DNA from: Crocodylus rhombifer
Taxonomy: Eukaryota; Chordata; Crocodylia; Crocodylidae
Length of the DNA stretch: 64,000 nt
NCBI GenBank assembly: GCA_038503035.1
Contig: JAVSML010024700.1
Span: 1-64,000, forward strand
Reading direction: 5' to 3'
Positions 54,286 through 63,200 of this stretch are shown here, piece after piece. Positions within the stretch are counted from its first letter, which is position 1. Each line of letters starts with the position of its first letter. The notes below the pieces were generated by a model. It worked only from the letters and a program-made list of their open reading frames with translations, did not search any database and had not been told where the DNA came from. The translations under genes and the position numbers were made by a program.

Positions 54286-57200
54286 CATACAGAAGTGTCT
54301 CTATATCTTAATCATGAGAGTCCTTTCTGCCAAGCAGCTTGCTGGATGAGCAATGGGATCCCTTCTCCAGAGAATAAATAAATGTTGCCAACCAGAAGTA
54401 GTAGTCGAGGTGTGCTCTTGCACAGGATGGGTTGCCTCCTTCCTAGCATATTGTAAGCCAAGAAGATAGGCTAAAATCTTAATACCAGTTTCACACAGTT
54501 CCCGATGTCTCATGAAAGGATCTTGAGAGCTGCCTTAGAAAGTTTCCTTGGCATCTCTTTGCCTCTTTCAAACTCTAGACAAGAAGCTGGGAGACTCAAC
54601 AAAGGGGGTCAATAATCTAGTTAAAAAGGACATTCAAGTAAAAAGAGTTCTATTAATCTACAGTTGTTACTGGTGACAATTAAGTTTGCTATGGCTGGAG
54701 GAAGAGGACACACACAAAAACTTCTTATCCAGTTTGCCCACTTCATATTGCCAATTTGTAGTTTCTAATTCTGTTAGTTTCTTTTTGGTGCTTTTGTGAT
54801 TCTCATAAAGAAGAAAACAAGGGCAAGAGGTTAGGAGAATATTTGTTAATACCTCCTACAGTTTTAAGGGCTGTTGTAGTTCCTGAAAAGCATTTAATTT
54901 AAACTCAAAATTTCAAAGTGAACAGAGTGCCTTTGAAAATAAATTCTGGTACTCCTACAAAGAGAATCAAGTTTGCCATTTGTTAGTCCATTGCCTTCTG
55001 CATTAAAGATCAATCTGTTCACTGCCAGGAAGGCCAAAGAGGATGCTAGCACAAAATGGTTGCAATTGGGCAGCTAGTACAGAGGAATGAAGAGTTTCCT
55101 ACACTGCAGCCACGTGACAATTCTGTTTTTGCAAGAAAAAGATTTCTGACCAATGCTACTTTTATTCGATTCTTACTTTGATTGGTGCACACATCCCTAT
55201 CTGCCCATGTATTCCAGATCAATTTAAATCCACATGACAGGAACAGCAGGATGCAGTCAATGTTTACTACTGAACCTCATGTAGGATTCTCCATCCTTTC
55301 CAGAAATGCCACAACATTCAAAAAAAACTCTTCCTGAGCCTAGTAGCTCATTGGACTAGCATGGATATGTTGCACCAGTTTCTATACCTAATGACACACA
55401 GGGAAGCAATATTCCCCTGCCCATTTATAGGCGAGGGGGGTGGCCTTCAGCACGAGTCCAGAGTAAGGCTTAAATTCACAACAGTGAATCTAACACTTAA
55501 TTCTTTTGCTACTCTACCCATACCATACAGCAGAGGTTGTTCAAAAAACAGGTAAGTTTTGGCAGTGGAAAGCAGAAAAAGTTAAGATGTAATAGTGTCC
55601 AATATACATATACATACACACATTTTTTTTTCTTTCCAGCGCTATTTGTATATTAATTCATTTCCCTAATAAGAAAGGAGATTTTTCTCTGTTGAGTGCT
55701 AAAACCAAGTCGAGCAGGCTTGTGTTCAAATACAAGGATCACTTTCTGCTATTGTCTGGTTGCAAGAATGACAATTCATTTTTGTTTAGAGGTATAAAAG
55801 TATCTGCATTGTTATTCTTGGCAATCAAAGCAGGCCTCTTATTGCTTATATTGAATTGCAGGGATAGCATTTGTATTCACAAAATAAAAAAAAAAAATAC
55901 AATTTTTCCTTAATTTTTTACCTTCATTTACATACAACTTTAGTCCTTGGCAGCAAAAGTAAAAAATAAAAAAGTGGTAAAATTATGTAAGGTAGTCCCT
56001 GACTTCACTACTGCTGACCTTTCTGTGCTTATATTTGGTGAGAACAGCCACATGCTGCCAAGAGGCATTTACAAATATGGGAGAATGTCAAGACTTCCAA
56101 AGCAAATGTCTTCCCCTCCTCCAACCACTTCTCTTAAAAAACAAAAACAAAAAACAAAAAGACAACAAAGCTGCTCATTCCCATTTGATTTTCAGCAAGA
56201 GCCACAAGTTTTGTGGGTGTTAAATCAATGAGAAAGCAGAGAAAATAACCCATAAAACCCCAATGCAGACATCTTACCTTTCATCAGCCAACACACAGCC
56301 CCAATCAGTCCTGACTTCTAAAACAACTGCTGCTCATTGAAAGCACAAGCATATGCTGGGGAAGATGTTAGAATCTGGAAAGTTCCTGTTTGATGCAGAC
56401 TTTTTAAATTCTTATGCCTTAATACAGCCAAATGGATGTCTACTCCACACCACCAGTTATGCTACAAGAATGCTCAAAAAGCATACTGGAAATTTTTAGG
56501 ATGAAATCCAACCAACACGCTCATCCACTCAAAACCATCAAACTATTTCAACATTTACAGTTGTAATTGCAGTTTCAAGAAAACTCATCTACTTACATGA
56601 AATAGTTTCTCCGTCTTTGGAAACACCGCTATGATGTCATATAACCTTATATTTGAAGATGTTGCTCTCTAACAAAAAAAGGAAGAAATAATGGCTTAAA
56701 TTATGACAGGTAGTGGAGACATGCACTAGCATAACTTCAAAAATAACAAATAAGTAAGAAAAGAAAAAACAACATCCCCAACTATGACATAAAACAAGCC
56801 ATTCCTATTAATACTCTAACTGCTGCTGTTGACAAAGTAAACTTAGATTCATGAAAGCTTGCTTTCATACATATCTTATTTAGCCATTCTATAAAGATGA
56901 GTCTCTATCCTGCCTTTCAAGCATTTCACTGCTGTCATTCTGGGTGTTATCCCATTCACAAGTACAGTGGTAGGAAAGGTTTGCCTTTAAGTCATAGGTA
57001 TCTCCTTATATTACTGTTACTATGCTTTGCAAGTCCTCTTCCCACCCAAGATAAGAACACCTAGCAAACCTTCCCCCAATTCAACGTGGCATTTTTCAAC
57101 AGCAAAAGGAGAGGCTTTTAAATTTAAGCTGAACAATGTTAAGCAAAAACAGTCTTACTGGTATATGCCAAAACTGAACTAAAGAGCAGGAGTGATTATT

Positions 57201-60200
57201 TCATGTTTTAACACTTCTTCACCCACTCTAATCACAAGGATTTCCAACAGCATTCTAGCATCTGCTATAGGCTGAGAACTCAAAAGAAAGAGCCTGGGAA
57301 TAGAATCAAAGTATCTTGGCAGCAGCCTATGCCCTTAGTAAATTGCCAGTGCACATTATATTCTAGTTTACTAAAGTGGTATCTTTAGAGAGCAATGTAA
57401 TCATAAGATGTCAATCTCGGAAAAATTTAGTGCAATGTTTTCCACAAAAAATGTAGAAGTTCCTGTAAAATATCAAAAAAAAGTTACATTATTTTAATGT
57501 GAAAATAAATAAATAGATTGCAAGCTATAAAATTATATACAGAGTTTTCAATACTTACCAACACATTGCAGTGAGACGGATCAGAAACTACAAGCGTTAG
57601 TCGGGTTACAATTTTGATTGGTTTCAATTTTCCCTGTAAGCAAAATATGTCTAAGTGACTACTGAAAAGGGACACAGCAAAGATGTAGCTGATTGATTTT
57701 TCATTCCCGTTACTATAAAACAGAGAATGGTACTTTGTTCATTTCTTGCCTATACTCATTTATAACTAGACCAACATATTTTTACCTTTCTAATTTTAAT
57801 ATTTTGTCAACATACTCCGTGGTGCTTAGAAATTGATGGCTTCTTACATTCTTTTGAACTTTATTTCCGTTTTAAACATCACACAGCAGAATAACTGAGC
57901 ATATTCTGGTATCCAGTTAAGGCTGTGCAAAATTTTGGCAGCCGTTTCATTTCAGAGGTGTTCTGGGCCATTTTGGTGCCCAAAACACCAAATCCAAATC
58001 AAAATGGAAGGCTCCGAAATGAATTGGAAGGCTCCAATTCATTTCGGAACAATTTCAGAGTTGGGCTTGCAGGGAAGCAAAAACTAAGAGGGAAGGGAAA
58101 GGGGCGGGGGGGAATTGACTGTTTCGATATTGACATCTAGTTCCCGGTTCAATTCGCCAGCTCTCTCCGATCATTTCCCTAGCTCCTCAGGGGGCACAGG
58201 CTCCTGATCTGCACACAGGGTTTCAGCAGGCTGCCACTGAAGGATGGGGCCAGTGGCAGCTGCTTGGCGCAGACCGCACTGAGCATCAGGAAAACTGCGG
58301 TGCTGCCACTGGCCCCAGCCTTGAGAGGCAGCCTGCTGGAACCCAGCATGCAGATCTGGGGTCCTACCCCCCCACCCCACGAAGAGCTGGGGGAATGATC
58401 AGAGAGCTGGGGAATCCCTGCTGCATGACCTGACTGTGCAGGGAGCAGAGATCCACACTGGGGTCTCCTTGCTACCGCTGCCCACTCCACACAGCCCCAC
58501 GTTGCCAGGGCAGTGCAGGTTGAGCAGCAGGGACCAACAGGCTTGCTCACCGCTCTGCACTGCTTCCCTGCCCCATGACCTGGTGTGAGAGGTATCAGAT
58601 CCGCACAGGGGTCTTCTCATCTGCTCAGAGGGCAGCAGCCCCCCCCATGGATGAGCCAGCCATGACCCCGTCCTGCTCCCTGCTGGGGGTCTGCAGCCCC
58701 CAGCCCTGCCCAGCTAGGTAGGGCTGTGCAAAGCTTCCCTTGCAGCCTGTTCAAAAACAGATTTGGCCAAAAAAAAAAAAAACAGGACTGCGAGCCATAA
58801 CACACCACTGTCCTCCAAAATGGCATCAAAACACAGCTGTTTTGCACAGCCCTATATCCAGTTGCCATAGAATGACCACTGTAGTGAAGATAAGAGTAGT
58901 TTTGTTTCGTTTTGTTTTATTAAAAGTACTCTGTGGATTTAAAAAAACAAAACAAAACAAAAAACCACGTTTGGTAATTTAACTTGGGAAATCATCCCTA
59001 AAACTCAAGCTCTTAAAACTTCAACTATAGAAATGTTTAACTAGAAGTAGCTTCCAAGTTCAACATGAGCATGTTTGTTCCCATATCATATAAACTATAT
59101 GATGAAAAACATTAGAATGTACTGTACATTAGACTGTATTGGTTTTCTGTTGCTGCAGAGTTATTTTAGTAAATCAGGCATTGAAAAAGGTTCTCTCCAA
59201 CTCAGGCATGATATGAGAATTGTACACACAGACACACTAGAATACAAATATATTCCATAAACCATTACATGTAGATGGCATTTAAACTGACATACTGGTA
59301 TCATAGGCAAAGACGGAAGCAGTTCTGAAGAAGAAATCGGTTTAGGAATTTCCTGGAAGTGAAAAACAAGACAAAAATAAGTGTTTAAAAACTTAATGGG
59401 CCAACTTTTCAATATAAATAAAAGCTGCATACATTTTTCTAAACAGGAACCTGCAATTCAAACAAACAAAACTAGAACTTTATGGACAGTTCATGCAGTG
59501 TACGGAGCTTATGGGAAGCAAAATTTAAGTCCAAACAGAAGGACTAGTAGAAAGATGGAGTTCTAAACTGGAACTTCGTAATGAATAAAAAGTTTGTATA
59601 TACTTGTAGATGAGTACTTTAAGAAGAGGAGGCTATTTGAGGACAAGTTATTATGAAGTATGTTACTTGGAAAAATAAAAAAGAATAAATACCAAAACAA
59701 AATGTTTACCTGTTTCTTTTCTTTGAAGTCAATGACATGGTTAACTGCAACAGTTGAGTATCCCACTAGAAAAATATAAACACTTTATAAAAACTGAATC
59801 AAATCGCAAAATATTAACAATTTCATAGAAATCAAAGTAGAAACATTTTAAGATTCATATACATTTATCATTTTGATTGTACAAGGATGATTGGGATACA
59901 TTCTCATTTCTGGAAACAAATTAAAAAAAAAAAACATTATAGGGCATAAGCACACCAGTGAGGCAAGTGCGACTGCAAGAACATGACCTACCCCATTTTC
60001 TTGTTACCTAGTTTAGTGGTTCTCAACCTTTTTGATACCAGGACCCATTTGTAAACATCAATGGCCAGTCCCGACCCAGTGTCCCTCACTTGGGTCCTGG
60101 GGACAGCAGATTCCAACCCCCCAATGTGTGGCAGGGGGGTGGGTGTGGGCGGTAGAGGGGGGACCTCACAGGCCAGAACTCTGCCAGCAAGCAAGGGGAA

Positions 60201-61551
60201 AAAAAAAGTCAGAGTTTCCCCATGTTTTTCTTCTTTAAAGAAGAACCCATTTTTCAAGTTTGTTCACGACCTTTTCATCTTTTCTTGCGACCCACTTTTG
60301 GGTCACAACTCATGGGCTGAGAAATGCTGACCTAGCTGTTTTGGGTACATTATAGAGTACCATGTTAGTGGCAACTACGTGATGCTTTTTCAGCCTGTGG
60401 TACGTATGGAGCGGGAGAGGCAGCAGGGGCGTAATCTCACAGCAGCACTCCACTACGTCCAACACAGCGCTATCATGTCCATGATGCCTCAAAATGAAAA
60501 ATTCTACTTGCTGCCAAATACAAGTAGAACTAAAGCTCAGGCCTCTAAGACTCATTCAGAAGCCAAACCTGGAAAACGCATAATCCCATACAAGTCAGAT
60601 CGCTCAAACTTTCTGGAATCCTTGCATAAGAACAAACGCCTATGAGATTCTGATATATGGGACTCAAACAAGATGACTTTTGAGACTTTCTCCCCCCATG
60701 AATACAAGTGATGTAGCTGGGGACACTGTGCCACTCAAACCACCCAACTGTACCTATAATGACCTGGGTGGCCCTGCACTGAGACAGAATCCTTCTTGCT
60801 TCCCACAACTTGCATTTCCATGTACTGGCTTCCCCCAAATGCAGAAGTTCATTTTAAAATTAAAATAAAAGCAAACCCTAGTCAAGACTGAGAACCACTC
60901 TGGGGCAAGCAGAGGGCTTCAGAGCAGGTCTTGCCTCCCATGTGCTTCCAGCAGAAACATGAAGTGGCTTTTGCTGTCTCCCTGCTACTGCTTTTAAGGA
61001 CACATATTGGACACCCTGCACAAGCTTCAGTCCTGCTCCATTTCCTGCAATTGCCTGGCCCTTATGAATACAAGAGGCACATATGCATCTGTCACGCTAC
61101 CTGCCAGGGCTGCAAAGCCCAATGCTCAGCTAGAAAAGACCTCAGTGCTCCACGCCCTTCCTACCAAGCTGATAAAATGAGGCTGGAGGGGACCTCGGAG
61201 GTCACATCTAGTCCAACTCCCTGCTCAAAGCAGGACCATCCTCCCCCCGGGACTGGCCTGGCTCCGCCCTTCTGGGGGCAGCAGCAGGGCCCTGCCCCGC
61301 GCGGCACAGCCCGATCCGGGCGGGGACACCAAAAGGAGCCCCCTGGAGCTCTGGTGGCTGCGGACGCCCTGTCTACAGCACGGCCGCGCTCTTACGGACG
61401 GGGGAGAAGAAGCCTGCGCCAAGCGAGCAGGAGACGGAGCCCCCGGGGCCGGGCCGGGCCGATACTCACGCCGCGCCGCCGCCTCCAGCACGCCCCGCAG
61501 CACCTTCCTGTCCGGCAGCGCCGGCACGTTCAGCTCCGCGAACCCCGCCAT
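32356..61551 (-). CDS. RPP30: RPP30, ribonuclease P/MRP protein subunit p30 (whole gene, 11 coding exons)
   Basis: Eleven exons on the - strand (listed below) join into 807 bases: 268 codons plus stop, the length of human RPP30. Similarity is continuous from [10 protein letters not shown] to KRAKTQV. Known role: RPP30 is the eukaryotic relative of archaeal Rnp1/Rpp30, a TIM-barrel-like fold that binds the catalytic RNA of nuclear RNase P (tRNA 5' maturation) and RNase MRP (pre-rRNA processing) in the nucleolus and nucleoplasm. Conserved blocks visible: [115 protein letters not shown]. The tail (about 249-268) is acidic then basic. It is convergent with ANKRD1. Splice sites are canonical except intron 9, which looks U12-type. 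Exons 8 and 9 are very short. No disabling change is seen. Confidence 0.97.
32910..33062. repeat. Possible short MITE, RPP30 intron 10
   Basis: Left edge GGCCTGGTCCACAC and right edge ATTTAGACTAGGC form a loose inverted repeat around a 150-base non-coding core. Target duplications were not resolved. Confidence 0.35.
33882..34845. mobile_element. hAT MITE (CAGTGGTTCTCAAC family), 948 bp
   Basis: The element spans 33890-34837. It begins CAGTGGTTCTCAACC and ends GGTTGAAAAACACTG, diverged hAT-type inverted repeats. The 8-bp duplication CTCTAGGC is at 33882-33889 and 34838-34845. The GC-rich interior has long overlapping open frames on both strands without protein-family features; they are compositional. 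The last 200 bases resemble 63060-63180. Confidence 0.85.
34838..35052. mobile_element. Second hAT MITE in the same target site, 199 bp
   Basis: The element spans 34846-35044. It begins CAGGGGTTCTCAAA and ends TTTGAGAACTCCTG. The same CTCTAGGC octamer lies on both sides (34838-34845, shared with the first element, and 35045-35052). Non-coding. Confidence 0.85.
35160..35600. repeat. GC-rich repeat fragment
   Basis: Contains 'tctagcccatggg' style motifs shared with about 2370-2440 and 38650-38900. Probably fragments of one dispersed element; ends not defined. Confidence 0.35.
35601..37060 (-). other. RPP30 intron 10, remainder
   Basis: AT-rich intronic DNA. A short piece at about 36105-36200 (with 'catccacatgggaattttaatgtgc', given here only in part: catccacatggg) resembles the DNA element at 16.7-18.3 kb. 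Otherwise nothing is recognised. Confidence 0.35.
37068..37147 (-). CDS. RPP30: RPP30 coding exon 10
   Basis: Completes Leu206, then residues 207-232 [15 protein letters not shown] and [11 protein letters not shown], plus the first base of Glu233. The acceptor gtggcag has no pyrimidine tract but is preceded by the U12-type branch site TCCTTAAC. Donor gtgagt. Confidence 0.96.
37159..37166 (-). promoter_or_regulatory. RPP30: U12-type branch site of RPP30 intron 9
   Basis: TCCTTAAC on the - strand, matching the U12 branch consensus. The likely branch adenosine (37160) lies 12 bases before the end of the intron, inside the narrow window used by U12-type introns. No pyrimidine tract follows. Confidence 0.8.
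37930..38250. repeat. Degenerate tandem motif in RPP30 intron 9
   Basis: Variants of 'agacccagcatgtgaccctg' recur at irregular spacing of roughly 35-45 bases (for example near 37975, 38015 and 38185). Looks like a decayed minisatellite or the internal part of a DNA element. Confidence 0.4.
38561..38569 (-). promoter_or_regulatory. RPP30: U12-type 5' splice site of RPP30 intron 9
   Basis: GTATCCTTT directly after the coding sequence of exon 9: all nine positions agree with the minor-spliceosome donor consensus (A/G)TATCCTTT. Confidence 0.85.
38570..38607 (-). CDS. RPP30: RPP30 coding exon 9 (38-base exon)
   Basis: Residues 194-205 plus two bases of Leu206: [12 protein letters not shown](L). 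Acceptor ccgttctag. The donor is GTATCCTTT (38561-38569), an exact match to the U12-type 5' splice-site consensus. Confidence 0.95.
38650..38900. repeat. Dispersed repeat fragment
   Basis: Carries 'ctagcccatagggc' and 'ctagcccacggggc' motifs related to the fragments near 2370 and 35200. Family unknown. Confidence 0.3.
39140..42044 (+). mobile_element. CR1 LINE with nearly complete ORF2 (copy C), in RPP30 intron 8
   Basis: Translation shows the APE-type endonuclease first: [46 protein letters not shown] and [10 protein letters not shown], which include the expected catalytic Glu, Asp/Asn and His. Then comes the reverse transcriptase: [46 protein letters not shown] and FADDTKMWG (FADD at 41150-41161). 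The C-terminal region [13 protein letters not shown] and a 3' UTR ending near 42044 follow. The frame is broken by a TAG at 39942-39944 and frameshifts near 40440-40490, 41250 and 41715-41760. ORF1 is absent. The element is antisense to RPP30 and makes up most of intron 8. Inactive but relatively young. Confidence 0.93.
42124..42170. repeat. A-rich tract (U-rich on RPP30 transcript)
   Basis: Runs of 8-11 A separated by single C. On the - strand this is a U-rich stretch starting about 11 bases after the exon 8 donor of RPP30. Confidence 0.85.
42181..42210 (-). CDS. RPP30: RPP30 coding exon 8 (30-base micro-exon)
   Basis: Residues 184-193, [10 protein letters not shown], matching NVIISSAAER of human. 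Acceptor cattctctag, donor gtaagt. On the transcript strand the donor is followed within about 12 bases by a long U-rich tract (42124-42168), a configuration known to help recognition of weak or tiny exons via TIA1-type proteins. Confidence 0.95.
42211..43698 (-). other. RPP30 intron 7, 5'-distal part
   Basis: Intronic DNA without recognised exon, RNA or transposon end; several short open frames show no family features. Confidence 0.4.
43699..45970 (-). mobile_element. CR1 LINE, 5'-truncated (copy D), in RPP30 intron 7
   Basis: On the - strand it starts inside the endonuclease ([15 protein letters not shown], about 45950). It continues through the linker, with reverse transcriptase blocks [18 protein letters not shown] (about 44880), [20 protein letters not shown] and a frameshifted FADD region (about 44570), then [15 protein letters not shown] (44170-44210). 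It ends with the CR1 3' UTR at about 43700. Many stops and frameshifts are present. It lies in the same orientation as RPP30, so its remnants are in the pre-mRNA sense strand. Confidence 0.93.
45971..46684 (-). other. RPP30 intron 7, 5'-proximal part
   Basis: Intronic DNA; nothing recognised. Confidence 0.4.
46685..46801 (-). CDS. RPP30: RPP30 coding exon 7
   Basis: Residues 145-183: [18 protein letters not shown], then [21 protein letters not shown]. Acceptor catgtgaag (weak pyrimidine tract), donor gtaagc. Confidence 0.97.
46802..48316 (-). other. RPP30 intron 6
   Basis: A 1.5-kb intron, donor gtacat, acceptor catgtgaag. A 'gggcatgtctacaa' motif near 47178 recalls ends of DNA elements, but no partner end was found. 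Confidence 0.5.
48317..48406 (-). CDS. RPP30: RPP30 coding exon 6
   Basis: Residues 115-144: [15 protein letters not shown] then [15 protein letters not shown]. Acceptor ttggtgtag, donor gtacat. Confidence 0.97.
49765..50074. mobile_element. TIR element (MITE), 310 bp, RPP30 intron 5
   Basis: The left end TAGGGACCTACCGAATTCA and right end TGAATTTGGTAGGTCCCTA form a 19-bp inverted repeat with one mismatch. The interior is non-coding. A clear target duplication could not be established, so the superfamily is open. Confidence 0.7.
50217..51141. mobile_element. Candidate solo LTR, about 925 bp
   Basis: The block begins TGTTGGATG, ends CTACA, and is flanked by CATAC and TATAC (four of five bases identical). 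It contains a TATA-like TATTTAAGG at about 50471. These are LTR-like traits, but the terminal inverted repeat is minimal and no retroviral gene is adjacent. It may be another type of repeat. Confidence 0.3.
51691..52372 (-). mobile_element. CR1 LINE 3' fragment (copy E), in RPP30 intron 5
   Basis: On the - strand, one open frame reads [45 protein letters not shown] and [14 protein letters not shown] to the ORF2 stop near 51783. The CR1 3' UTR and a tail of 'tctatgaaatctatgaaat' follow. The nearly intact frame indicates a young but 5'-truncated copy. Gene-sense orientation. Closely related to copy D. Confidence 0.95.
52712..53301. mobile_element. Non-autonomous hAT element (MITE), 574 bp
   Basis: The element spans 52720-53293, from GAGGGCTGTGAGAAA to TTTCACACAGCCCTA. 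The 8-bp duplication CCAACTAG is perfect (52712-52719 and 53294-53301). The interior is full of 'cgaaac/gtttcg' motifs like those of the 4-kb hAT at 5393. Confidence 0.88.
53302..56596 (-). other. RPP30 intron 5, 5' part
   Basis: AT-rich intronic DNA with a run of 27 T at 54253-54279 and A-rich patches near 55888 and 56140. No further exon or transposon end is supported. Confidence 0.45.
56597..56668 (-). CDS. RPP30: RPP30 coding exon 5
   Basis: Residues 91-114: [15 protein letters not shown] then FPKTEKLFH. Acceptor tttttgttag, donor gtaagt. 72 bases, phase 0 on both sides; too short to stand out as an open frame. Confidence 0.97.
57559..57633 (-). CDS. RPP30: RPP30 coding exon 4
   Basis: Residues 66-90: [16 protein letters not shown] then SDPSHCNVL, a strongly conserved block. 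Acceptor ttgcttacag, donor gtaagt. Confidence 0.97.
57910..58862. mobile_element. hAT element, 937 bp, with an internal terminus
   Basis: The element spans 57918-58854, from TAAGGCTGTGCAAAA to TTTTGCACAGCCCTA, flanked by the perfect octamer TATCCAGT (57910-57917 and 58855-58862). A further left-type terminus TAGGGCTGTGCAAA lies inside at 58719, so 58719-58854 could itself be a 136-bp element. The interior is GC-rich and non-coding. It lies in the intron between RPP30 exons 3 and 4. Confidence 0.85.
59296..59352 (-). CDS. RPP30: RPP30 coding exon 3
   Basis: Residues 47-65, [19 protein letters not shown]. Acceptor cacttccag, donor gtatgt. Confidence 0.95.
59710..59765 (-). CDS. RPP30: RPP30 coding exon 2
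   Basis: Completes Leu28, then [18 protein letters not shown] (29-46). Acceptor tttttctag, donor gtaaac. Confidence 0.96.
60006..60337. mobile_element. hAT MITE (CAGTGGTTCTCAAC family), 316 bp
   Basis: The element spans 60014-60329. It starts TAGTGGTTCTCAACC and ends with an inverted counterpart (GGGCTGAGAAATGCTG). Flanks ACCTAGTT and ACCTAGCT form a near-perfect 8-bp duplication. Its first 60 and last 50 bases closely resemble the ends of the element at 33890. RPP30 intron 1. Confidence 0.85.
61162..61245 (-). mobile_element. CR1 3' UTR fragment (copy F)
   Basis: The stretch 'ggctggaggggacctcgg' followed by 'tctagtccaactccctgctc' is the CR1 3' UTR read on the opposite strand. It sits in RPP30 intron 1, about 230 bases from exon 1. 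Confidence 0.8.
61470..61551 (-). CDS. RPP30: RPP30 coding exon 1
   Basis: Residues 1-27 plus the first base of codon 28 ([17 protein letters not shown], then EAAAR). The chosen ATG (61549-61551) aligns with the human MAVFADLDL start and has G at -3 and +4. An in-frame ATG 48 bases upstream overlaps the ZNF143-type promoter site and is probably not transcribed. Donor gtgagt. Confidence 0.95.
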
Positions 61552-61594
61552 GCCACGGGACCGGCCGCACCGCGCATGTGCCCTTGAGCCCCGA

Positions 61595-61614
61595 GGCATG
61601 CTGGGCTTTGTAGT
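61595..61614 (-). promoter_or_regulatory. ZNF143/THAP11-type site
   Basis: On the - strand the sequence reads ACTACAAAGCCCAGCATGCC, matching the long ACTACAA-N2-CCCAGCATGC motif of ZNF143-bound promoters. It lies 44 bases upstream of the RPP30 start codon, so transcription probably starts between the two. Confidence 0.8.
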
Positions 61615-61700
61615 GTCTGGGCTCTGCGGGGGGGCGGGGACCTGCGCTTTGCCTGGACTCGCCCTTAGCCCCAGGGGTCTGGGGCGGCCGGTGGACGTGG

Positions 61701-61708
61701 TGACGTCA
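61701..61708. promoter_or_regulatory. Full CRE (CREB/ATF site)
   Basis: The palindrome TGACGTCA, 150 bases upstream of the RPP30 start codon inside the CpG island. Confidence 0.7.
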
Positions 61709-61925
61709 CGAGTCAGGGCCTGCCCCTGTTCCGTGATGCGGGCGGGGCCGCGGGCGGAGTGGGTGCTGGTGCCTTACGCCCAGGCTCAGTGAGTGGGGGC
61801 GGGGGCAGCGCCCACGGCCTGTCTGCAAACCCGTGTCATGAGCTTGGCCGAAACCGCTTGTATTCAGAACAGGGCTGCCCGCACAGGGCCGATGTGGTCC
61901 AGCTGCAATAGTGCTCCCATCGCAT

Positions 61926-62372
61926 CACAGAAAATAAAATGTGGGTTGGAAGGGACCTCAGGAGGTCATTTCTAGTCCAACCCCAAAGCAGCACCATCCA
62001 CAGCTAGATCATCCCAGCCAGGGCTTTATCTAGCCAGGTCTTACAAACCTCCAAGGATGGAGAGTCCACAACCTCTCTAGTAACTCATTCCGGTGCTACA
62101 CCGCCCTCCTGGTGAGAAAGCTTTTCCCTATATCTCACTGAGACTTCCCTTGCTGAAGCTTGAGACGGTTGTTCCTTGTTCTGTCATCTGTCACCACTGA
62201 GAACAGTCCAGCTCCATCCTCTTTATAACCACACTTCAGGTAGTCAAAGGCTGCTATTAAATCCCCTCTCAGTCTCCTCTTCTGCAGATTAAATAACCCC
62301 AGTTCCCTCAGCCTGTCCTCAGAAGCCATGTGCCCCCACCCCCAAACCATTTGCATTACTGTCCGCTGGACA
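61926..62372 (-). mobile_element. Old CR1 LINE 3' fragment (copy G)
   Basis: On the - strand: [30 protein letters not shown] and RNNRLKLQQG from the ORF2 C-terminus, then the CR1 3' UTR ('ggttggaagggacctcagg' on the + strand, near 61940). More diverged and of another subfamily than copies B-E. It lies just upstream of the RPP30 CpG island. Confidence 0.9.
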
Positions 62373-62399
62373 TTGACATCATCACTGGATCAGAACTGT

Positions 62400-63200
62400 G
62401 CTGGCAATGGCAGGGAATGGCTGTAAAATGTCTCATGTGAAGGCAACACGTGAAGCAACACATACGGAGACAGCCTTTTCAAAAGGGGAAGGCAGGACAC
62501 ATGCCCACCTTCCTCCTCCCCTGCCCCCCCACTGCTGCAGGACCAGAGCCAAGCAGAACAGAGTGCGGGGCAGATATGGGCTGCCCACTGTGGGCTCGGG
62601 ACTCCCCACCCTGTTGCCTTTCCCTTGGGATCCCCATGCCAGCCACATGCTCCTTGCCTGCCTGGCAACAGCAAGGGGCACAACTCCACGCCGCTGCCAT
62701 CACTGTTGCTGCCAGGCGGACAGAAGGCACTTGTCATGGTGGCGCAGCCAGCGGGGCCCCCCAGAGGTAGGGCAGGGAGTCACAAGCACACAGCAGGCAG
62801 TCCACGTTCATCCTTGCCCCATGCACAAATCTGGGGGGCATATGCCCCGCCACCTTGCCCCTGGAGAAGCTGCCCACAGCTCCGTCCCGCTCCCCACCCT
62901 GGCACCATGCACTGCCATGACTGGGCAGTGCCCCCAGCCCCTGCCCTACTCCCTCCCTCACCATGGGGGCCTCAGTCTGCCTCCCCCCCATATCCCCTCC
63001 CCCACATAGACTTACCTGCTGGGAGCTGCTCTCCAGGCTGCCTGGCTGTGTTCCTGGCCACATGCAGGTATGCACATGCACGTGACATAGTGTTCCTGCA
63101 TCCCACTCCCAGCAGCTTCTTGCACGTTGGAATGCTGCCAGCCTGCAAGGGGAAACCTGCCATTTCCTGTGGATCCCTACATGAGACTTAACATCCAGGA
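62400..63200. repeat. GC-rich dispersed repeat
   Basis: Positions 62820-63020 match the block at 10660-10900 in order and motif. Positions 63060-63180 resemble the end of the hAT element at 33890 (34650-34760: 'ggaatgct-ccagc-tgcaa-gg'). Probably the interior of a non-autonomous hAT whose termini were not found. The many overlapping open frames are not genes. Confidence 0.5.

Larger units (their letters stand above)
61240..61830. promoter_or_regulatory. RPP30: RPP30 CpG island promoter
   Basis: CpG-dense, GC-rich sequence surrounds RPP30 exon 1 and extends about 250 bases upstream. There is no TATA box; it contains a ZNF143-type site and a CRE. This is the usual promoter class of a housekeeping gene. 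Long overlapping open frames here are a by-product of composition. Confidence 0.8.

Noticed and set aside
32356..61551. RPP30 as a processed pseudogene or partial gene
   Set aside because: All eleven exons are present with introns, intact splice sites and an uninterrupted 268-codon reading frame.
60931..61599. Long overlapping open frames on both strands around the RPP30 CpG island
   Set aside because: They follow from GC-rich composition. Only the - strand segment 61470-61551 has protein similarity (RPP30 exon 1); the rest reads through an intron, a CR1 fragment or the promoter.
61597..61599. Upstream in-frame ATG as the RPP30 start
   Set aside because: It overlaps the ZNF143-type site and the extra residues have no counterpart in RPP30; the ATG at 61551 aligns with the known N-terminus.
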